Below, one piece after another: positions 29,339 through 40,465 of a stretch of DNA of 64,000 nucleotides. The number at the start of each line of letters is the position of its first letter. Position 1 is the stretch's first letter. This DNA is from Aurantiochytrium sp. KH105 (taxonomy: Eukaryota; Sar; Bigyra; Thraustochytrida; Thraustochytriidae). A program made the translations under genes and the position numbers. The stretch lies in NCBI GenBank assembly GCA_003116975.1, contig BGKB01000222.1:21876-85875 (forward strand), in the 5' to 3' direction. The notes beneath the pieces are model-generated. The model saw nothing but the letters and a program-made list of their open reading frames with translations. It was not told the origin of the DNA and made no database searches.

Positions 29339-30359
29339 CGTCCCTTTCTCCTTTGCGAGCTTGCGTGCGTGCGTGCGTGCGTGCGTGCGCGCGCGCGTGA
29401 ACGGCCGACCGATCGAGCGACGCGAGGCACGAGTTGCAGACTGTCCCGGGTGCACGGGAAGGTGGCCCTGCCTTGTGCACGAGGTTGCGAGTTTGACTGT
29501 GCGCGAGCTCCCAGTCCTGCGCCGCGGCGGCCGTTCTTTCTTTTTCTTTTCTTTTCCTTTTTTTCCTTTCCTTCTTTCATTGCCTCCTTTTGTGTGTAAG
29601 TCTACGTTGGGCTCCTCCGGGCAGCGGAAGCAAACGCACGCCGGGATTGGAAGCGGAGGCAAGCTGGAGCTGCGGCCAGCCAGCTAGCTGCAGCATCGTC
29701 CACTTTCGCCACTCGCAGCGGCTCAGTCGCGCAACGTCCCCATTCTTCTTGAAGTTCCCGTACCGGGCTGCCTCCCTCTTTCGAGGCCTTGGATGGACAG
29801 AGAAAAAAGAAAGAAAGAAAGAAATCAAGAAATCAAGAAAGAAAGGAAGAAAGAGGGTAAGAGGGAATCGCGATGCCCCCCCCCCCCAGTTCGCGCAAGT
29901 CACGGGCCCGCCCAGGGGTATGTGTGGGGCGAGCGGCGGGAGTGGTGTGGGTTCGCAAGCCTAGCTGCGGCATAGTCGGCCCTACGCCGCGCCGTGGTGG
30001 TCTGTGGGAGCGGGTTGATTTGGGTCAAATTTTGGAGGAGCTCCGCACGGGCCACCGCCGCCGCCGCCGCCATCTGGCTGATCTGGCTGCGCCATTCATA
30101 TCCCTGTCGCCGGTCTGCTCCGCAGGCTGCGCTGGCCCAGCCGTCGTGCCTGCCGGCGGCGTGACGGCGGGTTCTTTCCATAGGCGCAGGCGGCCTGCAC
30201 TGGTGAGCGAGGATATCGACCAGACGGACTCACAAATAGATAGACGCACAGACACAGAGACAGAGAGAGGCGCTGGTAGTTAGGTCGAGGGACAGGTAGT
30301 TAGCCCCGCGCCGAGTCAACTTGCGCATAGTCCAAGGCGAATTGCAGCCCAAATATAGC

Positions 30360-30430
30360 GAGCAAAGCAAAGCAAAGCAAAACAAAGCAAAGCAAAATAA
30401 AGCAAAGCAAAGCAAAGCAAAGCAAAGCAA
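30360..30430. repeat. Pentanucleotide repeat (AGCAA)n
   Basis: About 14 units of a CAAAG/AGCAA pentamer with two interrupted units. Confidence 0.9.
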
Positions 30431-31430
30431 GACTTGGCGCAGCGCAGGCAGCGCAGGCAGGGACTCGGAGGCAGCGAGGGACCCAATCCAGTCCGGGCGA
30501 TCGATCGATCGATCAATCGATCGATCGATCGACCCACCGGCAGTTGACTCTTGAATGATCCATCGACCGCTCCAATCACGCGGCCGCCGTTCGCGTCCCG
30601 CGGGCGGGTCAACTTTATGGCAGGCACTGCTGGCTAGTGCTTCCTGCGCTATCATGTGGTACGGTGGCGCGGCCAGGCGTGTATGGGACGAGCAAGGCCG
30701 AGGAGGGCGAGTGTGGGCAGGCAGAAAGAAAGTCGGCGTGCGCGTGCTGAAGGCAGCGGGGCAAGGGAGAAAGCAGCAACGCATTGCATTGCATCGCATC
30801 GCGTTGCTTTGCTTTGCATTGCATTGCATCGCGCGGGGCGAGAGATAGCGAGGAGTCATCTTGGCGGCTGAGCTCGCCTTGGACCGTCGCACGGTGGATG
30901 GACGGATGGATGGATGGCCATGGTAGGTGGAGGGATGGATGGACGGATGAAGGCGGAGCGTGGATGTGAACTCGTGGCTGTGTAGAGTATGATGCTGCGG
31001 CGGCCACCTGGTCAGCGGCACGGCGGGCTGACTCGCTGCAGACACGAACGCAGCGGCGGCGCAGAGGTGGGCCGCGCGCGATAAGAACAGCCAGGTGAGG
31101 TTGAACGCAGGCGCCGAGTCGCGGCGAGTCGGAGCGGATCGACTTCGAGTCGGGCCGGGCCGGCCACATGGCCGCGCCCTTGCATTGGCAGTTCGATGGG
31201 ATGTGAGACTCATCGTCATGCGGATTACTCGTGTCGCCACGCAGTTGCTGGCAGAATATAGTTACGTGGCGCCATGCATGGGCTGGAAGCGCGCGATCAA
31301 AAAGATCGAGTCGGCCGCGAGGCGCGAGCACGAGTTCCCCTCTCTCCTCATGCGACGCGTTCGCGGCGGTGGCGGGAGCGGTCGCGACAACGGCCTCGGG
31401 CACGGGCACGTGCATGCGGTGCGATGCGGT

Positions 31431-31535
31431 GCGATGCGATGCGATGCGATGCGATGCGATGCGATGCGATGCGATGCGATGCGATGCGATGCGATGCGAT
31501 GCGATGCGATGCGATGCGATGCGATGCGATGCGAT
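31431..31535. repeat. Perfect pentanucleotide array (GCGAT)21
   Basis: 21 perfect tandem GCGAT units, preceded by two GCGGT variants and ended by GCGAG. The forward frames read repeating Met-Arg-Cys-Asp-Ala-type peptides, so long open frames here are artefacts of the repeat. Confidence 0.95.
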
Positions 31536-32538
31536 GCGAGCCTAGCCGGCTCACCGGTCGGTCGCGTGCCAGGGCGGGCTGTTGCCGCAAAGCAGCGGCG
31601 CGGGTTTAGCGTAGCCGCGGCTTAGAGAGGCCTATGGCGCTGGTCCGGTCCAGCACGGAGAGAGAGAAAGAAAGATAGAACCAAGCGCGCCAAGTCCAAG
31701 GGCAGCGAGGCCCAGCTCCTCCCAGCTCCACTCGCGCGCGCTCTCGCGGCGGCCGGACCGGCAGCGCCAGGGCAGGCGAGGATCGCGCCGCGATGGCCGC
31801 AAGGCTCGGGGGGCGCGGCCGCTTGCAGCCTGCAGCCTGCTCGCAGAAGCACAGCAGTGCACGAGAAGGTCTTTCGTCACGTTTTTTTTCTTTTTTCTTC
31901 CTTCTCCTCGCCTCGCCTCGCCTTGGCTTTATCGCGCGAGGTCTTGTATGTGTACGTCATGTAAGAGATAGTCGCTATACGGAACAAGACCCAGTGGCAG
32001 CACCTGGGAAACAAATAAAGCAAGGCTTATTACGGCGTGAAATGGCGCCATCCGTCGTAACTAGTGCCGGGCAAGTGGCGGCGCGGGGCTGCGCGAAAGA
32101 ACTCGGGGAGGAGAGGAGAGGCCGCCAGGGAGCGCTTCTGGTCCTCTGCGCGGCCGTCACCACGACGCGGAGGACCAAAAAGCTGCAGCGGAGCGAGGCT
32201 TTCCTACGCTTCGTCGCGGACCCAGCAAGGCTCTCTTTGGAACCCGCATCGAGACCCGAACCCGTACCTGACCATGGTGTGACTAGTGCGCACTAGACAT
32301 GAAACTGTACGGCGTGACAATATGCTCCGCAACGCAAAATAGAAGGCGTGGAAAAAAAAAAAAAGGCCCGGGGCGATGGTAAGTCAACGGCCACCTTGCT
32401 TGCTTGGTCGCGTCAATCGTGAAGGCAGAGCCCAGTTCTGCCTACCTTTGAGCGTGCGTGCGTGCCCGTCGTGACGTACCTGCGTGCGTGCGTGCCCAGT
32501 CTGTGCACGCGTCGCGCGCGAAATTAGTCGAGAGCATC

Positions 32539-34316
32539 ATGGAGCTCAGCAGGAGCGACCTCGCCACCGTGGGACCCGTCTCGGGCGTGGACACGCTTAA
32601 GGTGCTGCCGTTTGGGAGCAAAAGCCGGAGGCAAAAGGTCGTCGTCGGCGATAACGCGGGCTTCGTGACCTGCCTGCAGTCCAAACGCGGAGAAACAACG
32701 GCCGTCTACAAAACGAGAGTGGCGGACGGCGGCAATGCCATCGCGGCACTCGCGCTCGCCCCCAAAGGTGACACCGTCTTCGCCGCCGAAGGTCGAAACG
32801 TCCATGGGCTCAACCGCAAGGGCAAGGTCGCTAAAAGGTTTGAGACCAAACTCTCTGAGGCAATGCAGTGCCTCGTCGCCGGCGATGATGACACCTTTTG
32901 GGCCAGCGGCGACCACACCTATACCGCCTTTCAGCGCGAACGCGAGCTCGACTACATGAGCTTTGGAGATGCCGTCACGAGCCTCGCCGTCGCTGCACCC
33001 AACAACAACGGCGAGCATACTGCTCTTGTCGGCGGACAAGGCCACCAAATTCGAGCCGTCCGTAGCGGCAACATCGGCGCCACGCTCGCCACGACTGGGG
33101 CGCCCACCAGTCTCAAAGAATTACACGCTCGCGATGGATCCGACAACATCTTTGCTTACGGCACCTTCACCGGAAGTCTCGGCCTCTTGCAGGCCGACAC
33201 CAAGGCTCAAAATCCCGAACTCCGACGTATTTGGGAATCCCAGGGCGACGGCGGCATCAACTGCATTGCCACCCACGACCTCAGCAAGGACGATGTGCCC
33301 GACATCATCGTTGGCCGAGATGACGGCCGCCTTCAGGTCTATAGGCTCCAAGAGGAAGGCAGTGGCTTGATGTCTCTAAATAGCGAGTCAAAGCACGCCC
33401 GCGGCGCGCCTGGTCTTGCGTCGCTGCAATTTGAGCGCTTCGTCGACGAAAGCGTCCGCTCTGTGCAAGCCGGTGTTGTCAGCACGCCGGGCTTTGATGA
33501 GGTTGTTCTCTGCACATACTCGGGTAACATCATTAGCTTCAGCTCCGAGGCCCTCGACGCCGCCGAAGTTGGCGACAAGCAAGGAAGAACGAAGGCTGAC
33601 ATTGATGTTGAAGGTAGAACTGCGCAGCTCCGTAGCGACCTCAAGGCGGTTCAAAAGCAAATTGACGCCACGCGCGCCAAATTGCTCAAGGTCAGCGGGA
33701 AGAATGACCTGCGCACCGAGCAACGCGGCGGCATCAACTTTGAGCAGCTCCAGGTGAGCCAGCGCTTCGACTTGCTGCCCCGCAAAGGGTATCACGTTCT
33801 TGCTCTGCAGATGGCCGTGCCCATGTCGCTCGTCGTCTTGCACTCGGACCTTCCCATTCGTCTTCTCGACGCCGAGGAAGCTACCGCCAGCGATGCTGGA
33901 CGTGGCGCGCAGAGCATGGTCATTACGAAGACAGAGTCTGCTCAAGGCCTGCACGCTGTATTTCGTCCTCAGGAACCTTGCAAGCGTGTGGAAATTCGCA
34001 TCGGGACCCTCGAGGGTCAGCATGGCCAACTCCGGGTTACCGTTGTTGCAGCCACCTCCCCGCCTCTAGGGCGCCAGCTCACAGTCGACGTCAAACCTCT
34101 CTCTCTGCACCAACGCTGCGATGCCATCGCAAATGTGGACCGCGTGCCTCTCAGCAACGTTAGCTTCTCGGGGTCTTTTTCCTTGCATCAAGCACACGAC
34201 TGGATCCAATCTTGTCTACCGGATGTACCCGCCACCGTACCAATGCTGAGTGAGACGTTAGACGCCGCGACCATGTCTTCGAGCCGTCCAGACAGTAACG
34301 GCAGCAACAGCAGCCA

Positions 34317-34347
<31 letters not shown>

Positions 34348-34974
34348 GAGGAGAAGGAGCCGAGCCCAGATGGAGGTAGCGCGTCCGACCGCGGCATGCC
34401 TCAAGACGAGCCTCCCACTGCATCTCTGTACTATCGTAGCACACTCGTGGACAGCGTGCTCATCGTACGATACCGTAGCGGCCTCGTGAAAATTGAGTCC
34501 GACTCTGTGTCTGCAATCGCAATTGCGCGAGAAGTCATCACCGCAGAGGCCAACCGACGCAAAGCCAACGTCGCCATGCGCTTCAACATTAGACCAGACA
34601 CGGTTCCATACTTTTTGCAACATCGACTCGACGCCAAGCTCGTCCAATTCTCTGCTCTCGCCAGCCGCGACCTTCTCGTGGATGCGCTGCGCGAGATTTG
34701 CAGCGATGCTGACGGGTCCACAAATGGCGCTTTTCTGGCCCCCGAGCATCGAAGTCTCTTGGCCGCGCCTGGCGCTTCGGACGCTGCGCAACTCACACAA
34801 GCCAAGCTCACGCTCCAAGCGCTGCATGGCGTGGTCTCAGACCTGTACGTGGACGTGCAAAAGTTTGCCGGTCGCGATGTGCGCAGCCCGCACGAGCATG
34901 CCGCCTTGTCACGTGTTCTCGAGAATTACTCGCTCCAGGACCTCGCCGATTTTTTTGCTGGAGGCGCTGCGTAG
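32539..34974 (+). CDS. BBS7: BBS7, BBSome subunit
   Basis: 811 residues, single exon. The ATG at 32539 (MELSRSDLATVG) fits the known short N terminus; the frame is open upstream without homology. The N-terminal seven-bladed beta-propeller includes RQKVVVGDNAGFVTC, LVAGDDDTFWASGDHTY, NCIATHDLSKDDVPDIIVG, RDDGRLQVYRLQEEG and DEVVLCTYSGNIISF. Next come a coiled coil (RSDLKAVQKQIDATRAKLLK), a GAE-like domain, a platform domain (PLSLHQRCDAI) and a C-terminal helical domain ending LENYSLQDLADFF. An Asn run encoded by AAC repeats (34315-34347) lies in a loop before the platform end. BBS7 is a core BBSome subunit that carries membrane proteins in and out of cilia together with IFT. Its length is slightly above that of animal BBS7 (about 715) because of inserts. 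Confidence 0.95.
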
Positions 34975-35478
34975 TTGCTATTGTTTTCATTACACGCAAA
35001 AGACGAAGAAGAAGAGTCGTGTATTCTAGATGTGCGTAAGAAAAATGATCGTCGTAACCAAGTACCAACGAAATGAGGGTTTTATTTTCCGGTTAGGAAC
35101 ACAAGTGATGTGCTTTGACTCACTCGCTCAAGGTCATTCCAAGTAGCCACAGCCAATGTATGACAAAAACGTCGTCCGAGGCGTAAGAATGACTGGAAAA
35201 GCAAAAACAAGGATGATCTTTTATTCTTTTTGTCTTGCGTTTTTGTTTTCTCTGGGTTTTGTTCTCTCTGCAGCGACCCGTCGCAAATACTATTGATGTT
35301 GTCGGATCCTATACTAAATTCATCTCGCCTCGTTCGTGCTTGTGATGTGACCTCTTTTGCGTTTGCGGTCTGGACTGCTGGTCTTTTGACAAAATAAAGC
35401 CAACGACAGACACGTCTACCATTCCTCGAATGCGTTGCGAGTCTTGGCCATTTCGGCTCACTTTGCGGCGTCTACACA
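34975..35478. other. Convergent intergenic spacer, 504 bp
   Basis: 3' flanks of BBS7 and RPB4. AT-rich with T-runs at 35215-35260. No gene is seen. Confidence 0.5.
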
Positions 35479-35922
35479 TTAGGAGGCAAAAGTACGCCCT
35501 GCAGAGCGACTGATCTTTTCCAGTACATCGTTCACTTCTTCTTCCGTGAGCTTGCTCTGCAAACTTGGTATGAGCGAACACGCCTCATCATATTCTTCAG
35601 GCTTGAGGTTGATGAGCGAAATCACCTCAAAGTGGTGGAGCTTGATCGTCTGCGGGTTGCCATTTTCGTCTGTCCTCTCCCACGTTTTGTTTCGCAACTC
35701 GTTTTCGAGTTCATCTACAACGCCCTTGTTGGCGATGGGGTCCTTGATCTGGCTGAAGCGGTTCACGTACGCGAGCGTCTGCTCAAATACCTCGGGAACG
35801 GCTTTGTCTTCCTTTTCAAAGTTTGCCTTGGCTTCTTGCAGCACAATGGCGACAAAGGCATTCGACATGCACTCCTCCTCCTGGAACTCCTCGCCCAGTC
35901 GCACCTCGGAAGCGTCCTCCAT
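35479..35922 (-). CDS. RPB4: RNA polymerase II subunit RPB4 (POLR2D)
   Basis: 147 residues, single exon, start at 35922. The N-terminal helix (EEECMSNAFVAIVLQEAKANF) is followed by FEQTLAYVNRFSQIKDP, then LHHFEVISLINLKPEEYDEACSLIPSLQSKLTEEEVNDVLEKI, which match the RPB4 HRDC-like domain. The block F-E-x-x-x-L-x-N-L-x-P-E-x-x-x-E-A and L-I-P-S-L is diagnostic. RPB4 pairs with RPB7 to form the stalk of RNA polymerase II and links transcription to mRNA export and decay. An insert of about ten residues (TWERTDENGNP) sits before the C-terminal helices. The length is normal. Confidence 0.93.
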   Translation of the reverse strand: MEDASEVRLGEEFQEEECMSNAFVAIVLQEAKANFEKEDKAVPEVFEQTLAYVNRFSQIKDPIANKGVVDELENELRNKTWERTDENGNPQTIKLHHFEVISLINLKPEEYDEACSLIPSLQSKLTEEEVNDVLEKISRSAGRTFAS

Positions 35923-36805
35923 GGTGGCCTCTCCCGCGTGGATAGTTGAGCTTGCCTTTTTTTTTGCTTTTTTGCCTCCGCCAAATCAGCGCTGCGCGAA
36001 GCAGGCGCGCGCTGGCGTTAAGAGTAGTGCGCGCTGCGGATCTGCGCTGCCACAGGCACTACCTAGGTTCGCCCCCGCCGCGACAGTCCGCGTCAGGCGC
36101 CTCCAGACACGTACAAGCCGCGATTCGTTGGCAATCTACTACCCGTGGCCGCGCGAGGTCCCTCATTCTTTGTATCAGGGTACCGAAAATCGGAACATTG
36201 ACCACGGTCCCATCGGTAGTTGATCGATCTGGCGGCGGCAAGGGCATTTTGTCTTGACGTTTCGTACGTCGTTGTTGCAAACAATGTCTTGCTTCAAAAC
36301 CGAAAAGACGCTCTTACTCTTTAAGTTGATGCTTTGACACCAGACTATTTATAGAATCAGATCAGGAGAGCAAGTCATCGTACTTTGTGCTCCCAAAAAT
36401 TTAGCTCGGAAAGCATCGCCACGTTGCCTTTTAGAACAATACAGCCATGAACAGCAGTGCAACCATTTGCTCGGACAGCACAACATATCAAAGGAGAAAA
36501 CGTCTTCTTTCGAAGGAGGAAGTCAATTTGGAAAGATCGTTACGCGAAGATCCTTTTACGGGTGGGTGACCAAAGAAATAATATTGATGACGCGAGAGAG
36601 CACTGCTCCTTTCATCTTTTTTAGCTTTTTAGGGAAAGAGAGAAAAAGAAGAGAAGGGGGGGGGGGGGGGTACGGTCGATAAGTTGATGGGATAAATCTA
36701 TTTGCGATGCACGCACGATGGCAAGGAAACAAAGATCCGAGCAGTGCCAGAGGGCATAAGAAAAGGTGGTGGATGCAGGGATGGAAGACGCTCAGGGACT
36801 AGAAT
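35923..36805. other. Intergenic spacer, 883 bp
   Basis: Upstream region of RPB4 and 3' flank of the H-protein gene. Contains a G13 run at about 36658-36670 after a GA-rich tract. No gene or RNA is recognised. Confidence 0.45.
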
Positions 36806-37685
36806 TTACTCGTCAGTGAACTTCTTGTAGGCCTCCTCGTCGAGGAGGCTGTCGAGCTCCGAGGAATCAGACATGTCCATCTTGATGAACCAAGCGTCGG
36901 TCATGGCGTCCGTGTTCACGAGCTCAGGCTTGTCGCTGAGGAGCTCGTTAACCTCGAGCACCTTGCCAGAGACGGGGGCGTACACGTCCGAAGCGGCCTT
37001 GACGGACTCGACAGAGCCAAAGGAGTCACCCTTGTCAAAGGTGTCGCCGACCTGCGCACGCACGAGACATCAACCACGCACATAGATTGGGAGTTGAAAT
37101 GGGCAGTATTGAAGATTCATCCACGAATCAAGCCGCCACGATTTATTTGCACAGGTACGTCAGTCAAGTCAGTCAGTCAATCAGTCAATTTTCCCCTTGC
37201 AAACGCGCTCTCCCGCAGGTTCGCTGCGAGCTTTCACATTTTCAACACTCTTCCTCCTGAGAGCTTGCTTTCTTGTGACATCGTTTTCAGAAAGAGATTC
37301 GCTCTCGAAGCTCTGGGGCATTGTCCTCAAGGAGCTAGCCTCTTCGCTCAACAAAGATCTGTGTCACATTTCACGAAGAAATGGAGAAATTGAGAGACCG
37401 AAGGCACCGACGTCACGTCCGTTCATGGCGCTCAGGCTCGAGCGGCTCGAGGTCAACTTCACGTACCGAGGGAAGGTCGACGTAGACGACGTCGCCGAGC
37501 TGAGTCTGGGCAAAGTCTGAGATGCCGATGACGGCCTGGCCGTCCTCCACGCGCACGTACTCGTGCGACTCCAAGTACTTGTACGTGGACATGGCGCGCG
37601 GGGCGGCGGCGAGCGAGCGCGAGGCGGGGCCGCGCATCGCGAAGGGCCGCGCGACGCGGGCGCTCTGGCGGGCGAGCTGCATCAT
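36806..37685 (-). CDS. GCSH: Glycine cleavage system H protein, mitochondrial
   Basis: Exons 37467-37685 and 36806-37051 flank a 415-bp phase-0 intron (gtacgt...gcgcag), giving 154 residues. The first 32 residues ([19 protein letters not shown]...) are a typical mitochondrial presequence. Mature domain: [51 protein letters not shown], with the lipoyl-lysine at Lys91 in [10 protein letters not shown], then [12 protein letters not shown] and a C-terminal helix. The H protein carries the aminomethyl group between the P, T and L proteins of the glycine decarboxylase complex. The intron is the longest confirmed in this window. Confidence 0.95.
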
Positions 37686-38362
37686 CGTGAAGAGAGAAGG
37701 ACGAGGGCGGGGTGAAGCGGCGGCGGCTGCTCGGGACGGCGCGCGTACGTGCGTGCGTGCGGGCGGGCGAGGGCGGCGGCTGGCAGCGAAGGTTTTCGAG
37801 ATTGTCTTTCTTTGCTTCGTCCCGTTTCAGAGGTTCGCGCGCAGCCACAAGTGAGTCTCTGGCCATTCCCCACTTGCGAGGACGCCCCTGCAAGTGGAAC
37901 ATATCTTCCCGCACAGCTTTTCTTTCGCTGGCCGCGGCAGCGGGTTTCACCGATTTCCCCGGCCACCCAGGATTCGCCGACAGCCTTCTCGGGGCTTCTC
38001 AGGACGGCAACGAGGCCGCCATGACGATTGACTTTACAATGACCTTGCACGTGCGTCCGCCAGGTGGAGTTCTACTACGGCCATTGTTCTGCGCCAAGCA
38101 GGCTCGGCATGAATGACGATAACGTCTAAGTTACGGAGTTGGAGATCAAGGCAAGAGGGAGGGAAGGGGCAGTGAATCGTGAACAAAGTGGTGGTAGGTA
38201 GTAGGGCCTAGGCTCAAGTAACAAAGACGCCTTGGGACAGAGTTGTGCTTCACACCCACCGTTCATGGCGGCACGCGCAAGAAGAAAGGTTTCATAAGAT
38301 AAGAGATGGAGAGAGGTCGCAGATTGATCATCACCGAAACTGGCAAAGGCGCCCAAGTATCG
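37686..38362. other. Intergenic spacer, 677 bp
   Basis: Upstream of GCSH, with GTGC-type repeats at 37745-37770, and 3' flank of the next minus-strand gene. No gene is seen. Confidence 0.45.
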
Positions 38363-40064
38363 TCATGATGGAGGCGAGGCAGAAGGCGAGGGCGGCGCGG
38401 GCGGCAGCGAAGCTTTGGCGAGGTCAAATATCGACGTTTCTGCAGAGGCGTTCTCCAAGTGGGTGAGTTCGGCAAAGCTGCGCTGCAACTGCTCGAGTCG
38501 AAGACAGTGCTCGCTTAAAAGATGAACCTGGGCATTGTCGCCTGCAGTGCGAGCTGCGAGCATCACAGCACGCCCCGCCTCGACGGCGCGTTGGAGAGAG
38601 CGTCTGAAATCCGTCTGACTGCGCCTCGTTTCTGCGCGACGCAACATGGCTCGCCGCGTGGCGGCCAAGGTCCCGGGACCCGAAAGGGCCTGCAACGAAA
38701 CAGCGTGAGCACGTATCTGGGACGCCAAGGTCTGCAGCTGCGACTTGTCGAGACTGCCAATGATCCACTTTGTTTCGCTCGCAGGTACTTCGAGTGTGAG
38801 CTCGTGCTCGAGATTCCGGCCATTGCGCGTTTCGACCTCGTGCGCTTCCACAACCACTTGCGCAAGATCCTCCAAAAGGGCGCAATGTACAAGTGAATGC
38901 TCAAGGTCACTCTCGTACGCGAGGAGTAGGTGACCCGTACAAACGAGCCAGACGGGTGTCACGCCGGGAGAAGAAATCGTCGAGGAGGGCGACGATGACG
39001 AAGAAGATGGTGTCGCAGCCGAAGTCGCCCCGCGTCGAGCGGCAGCATATGGCGTCGAGTGTTGGCGTGGAGAGTCCATACATTCACTCGCGTCGATACG
39101 CGAGGACCGACCTGCGAGCACGACGCTGCCGAGGGGGATCACCGCAAGCTCGCACCATGCGCGAAAGGATGCTTGTGTCTGCAAATCGAGTGAATCCAAG
39201 GCCGGAGAGCTTCGGTCCCCAGAAGCCTCACCGCGCGCGTTGCGTTTGGCGAGCGCGCTTTCCAGCTTGGCATTTTTTACAGCGAGGCGCTCGTACTCGG
39301 AAAGCACGCAGTCCATTTGATCCTCGAAAAAACTGTGCTCGTCGTAGCGAAGCACTTGCAGCTCTTGCAAGGCGGCAGAAAGCTGCTCCGCATTCAACGT
39401 ATCGTGATCAACGCCCGAGGCGAAGGAAGCAGAAGATAACGAAGAAAGTTTGGGAACAGGCGGCAGGGGGAGGTCGCCGCCCGCGTCAGGCCCAGAACTC
39501 GCGAAGGAAGGAGGAATCGCAACGAAGGAGCGATCAAGCACAGACCCCGTCATGAACGAGCGCGGGGACAAGCTGGTATTATCCGTTCGCCCCGAGGTGA
39601 TGCTGTTGTGCGAGAGCGAGAGTTCGCGCGCCTTTTTGCGTTCTTTCTTAAGTTTTCGCTTGCGTTCCTTCTTTTCCTTCTTTTCGCGCTTGCGTTCTTT
39701 CCTTATCCTTGCATCCTCGGCTTTGACGGCTGCGTCTTGCCCCGTTTCGTCTTGGCTCTGTGTTTCCGACATTGCTGCACTCGGCGAGAGGTCTGCAGGG
39801 GTGTGATTTTCTGGGTCGCTTGCGGTGCGTGACCGATGAATGGGGCCGCGGGCATGTCCTGAGGTCGAAGAGCGCAGACCCGACGCACCCGACGGACCCG
39901 ACGGATGCGGCGGTGGCAGCGGCAACGACGACGTCGAGACGTCCCTCGCAATACCTCGTTCACGGTTCTGGCCCACGAAATGTTGTCGTTGCCTCGTTTG
40001 TGAGGCGGGTTGCTGCGCCCGCTCTCCCTGGGCGCTGGATGTGCCATTTTTGACGTTTCTGCTA

Positions 40065-40105
<41 letters not shown>

Positions 40106-40465
40106 GCCTGTTTTGGCGTTGTCAAATGATCCTGGCACAGGCAGCTCAAGCTCGACAAGGGAGGGGAATTTTCTATGCGCAGCATTGGAGGGCGAGGGTG
40201 TGCTCGTCGCGTTTGAGGACTTCATGCTAGGTTCTGCGTCGTCTGCGCTGCCGTCGCTGCTACTTCCGACGCTGCTCGTACTAAGGCCGCGCGCGAGCGT
40301 GCTCGCGTTAGTATTCAAGTTCGCGCCGAGCCTGGCGCCGGCGTCGCCGCCATTCCTTGTTTGGTCTACTGCCGCCGTCTGCGCCGCATATGCTGGAGAA
40401 GCTTGGTGCTCGGGCGCGGGCTGAGACGAGGGCGGAGGCGTTGCCGACTCGCGCGCTCGCTCCAT
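38363..40465 (-). CDS. Low-complexity protein with PH-like segment and coiled coil, unknown function
   Basis: 700 residues, single exon, start at 40465. Not recognised. The N-terminal 280 residues are Ser/Thr/Pro-rich with a Ser run encoded by GCT/AGC repeats (40065-40100). A highly basic Lys/Arg/Glu helix follows (about 265-300, KEKKERKRKLKKERKK), which could be a nuclear signal or RNA/membrane-binding element. A coiled-coil segment (LQELQVLRYDEHSFFEDQMD... LAVKNAKLESALAKR) precedes a possible PH-like domain: SFRAWCELAVIPLGSVVLAG, a Ser-rich insert, TPVWLVCTGHLLLAYESDLE, LTLEVPASETKWIIGSLD, ending in a helix. C-terminal helices follow. A signalling or scaffold role is conceivable but unsupported. 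Confidence 0.55.

Larger units (their letters stand above)
29339..32538. other. Large microsatellite-rich intergenic region, 3.2 kb
   Basis: No supportable gene is seen; long frames here are repeat-encoded. Contents in order: (GTGC)n 29364-29398; T/C-rich tract 29533-29580; A/G-rich AAAGA tract 29800-29860; C10 run about 29877-29887; (CAAAG)n 30360-30430; (GATC)n 30498-30530; GCATT/GCATC pentamers 30781-30834; degenerate (ATGG)n 30893-30950; the (GCGAT)21 array at 31431-31535; A13 run about 32350-32363; and (GTGC)n 32451-32498 in front of BBS7. Confidence 0.7.

Noticed and set aside
30230-31415. Open frames of 260-340 codons in the spacer before BBS7
   Set aside because: They are spread over AGCAA, GATC and GCGAT arrays; peptides are simple repeats without similarity to any family.
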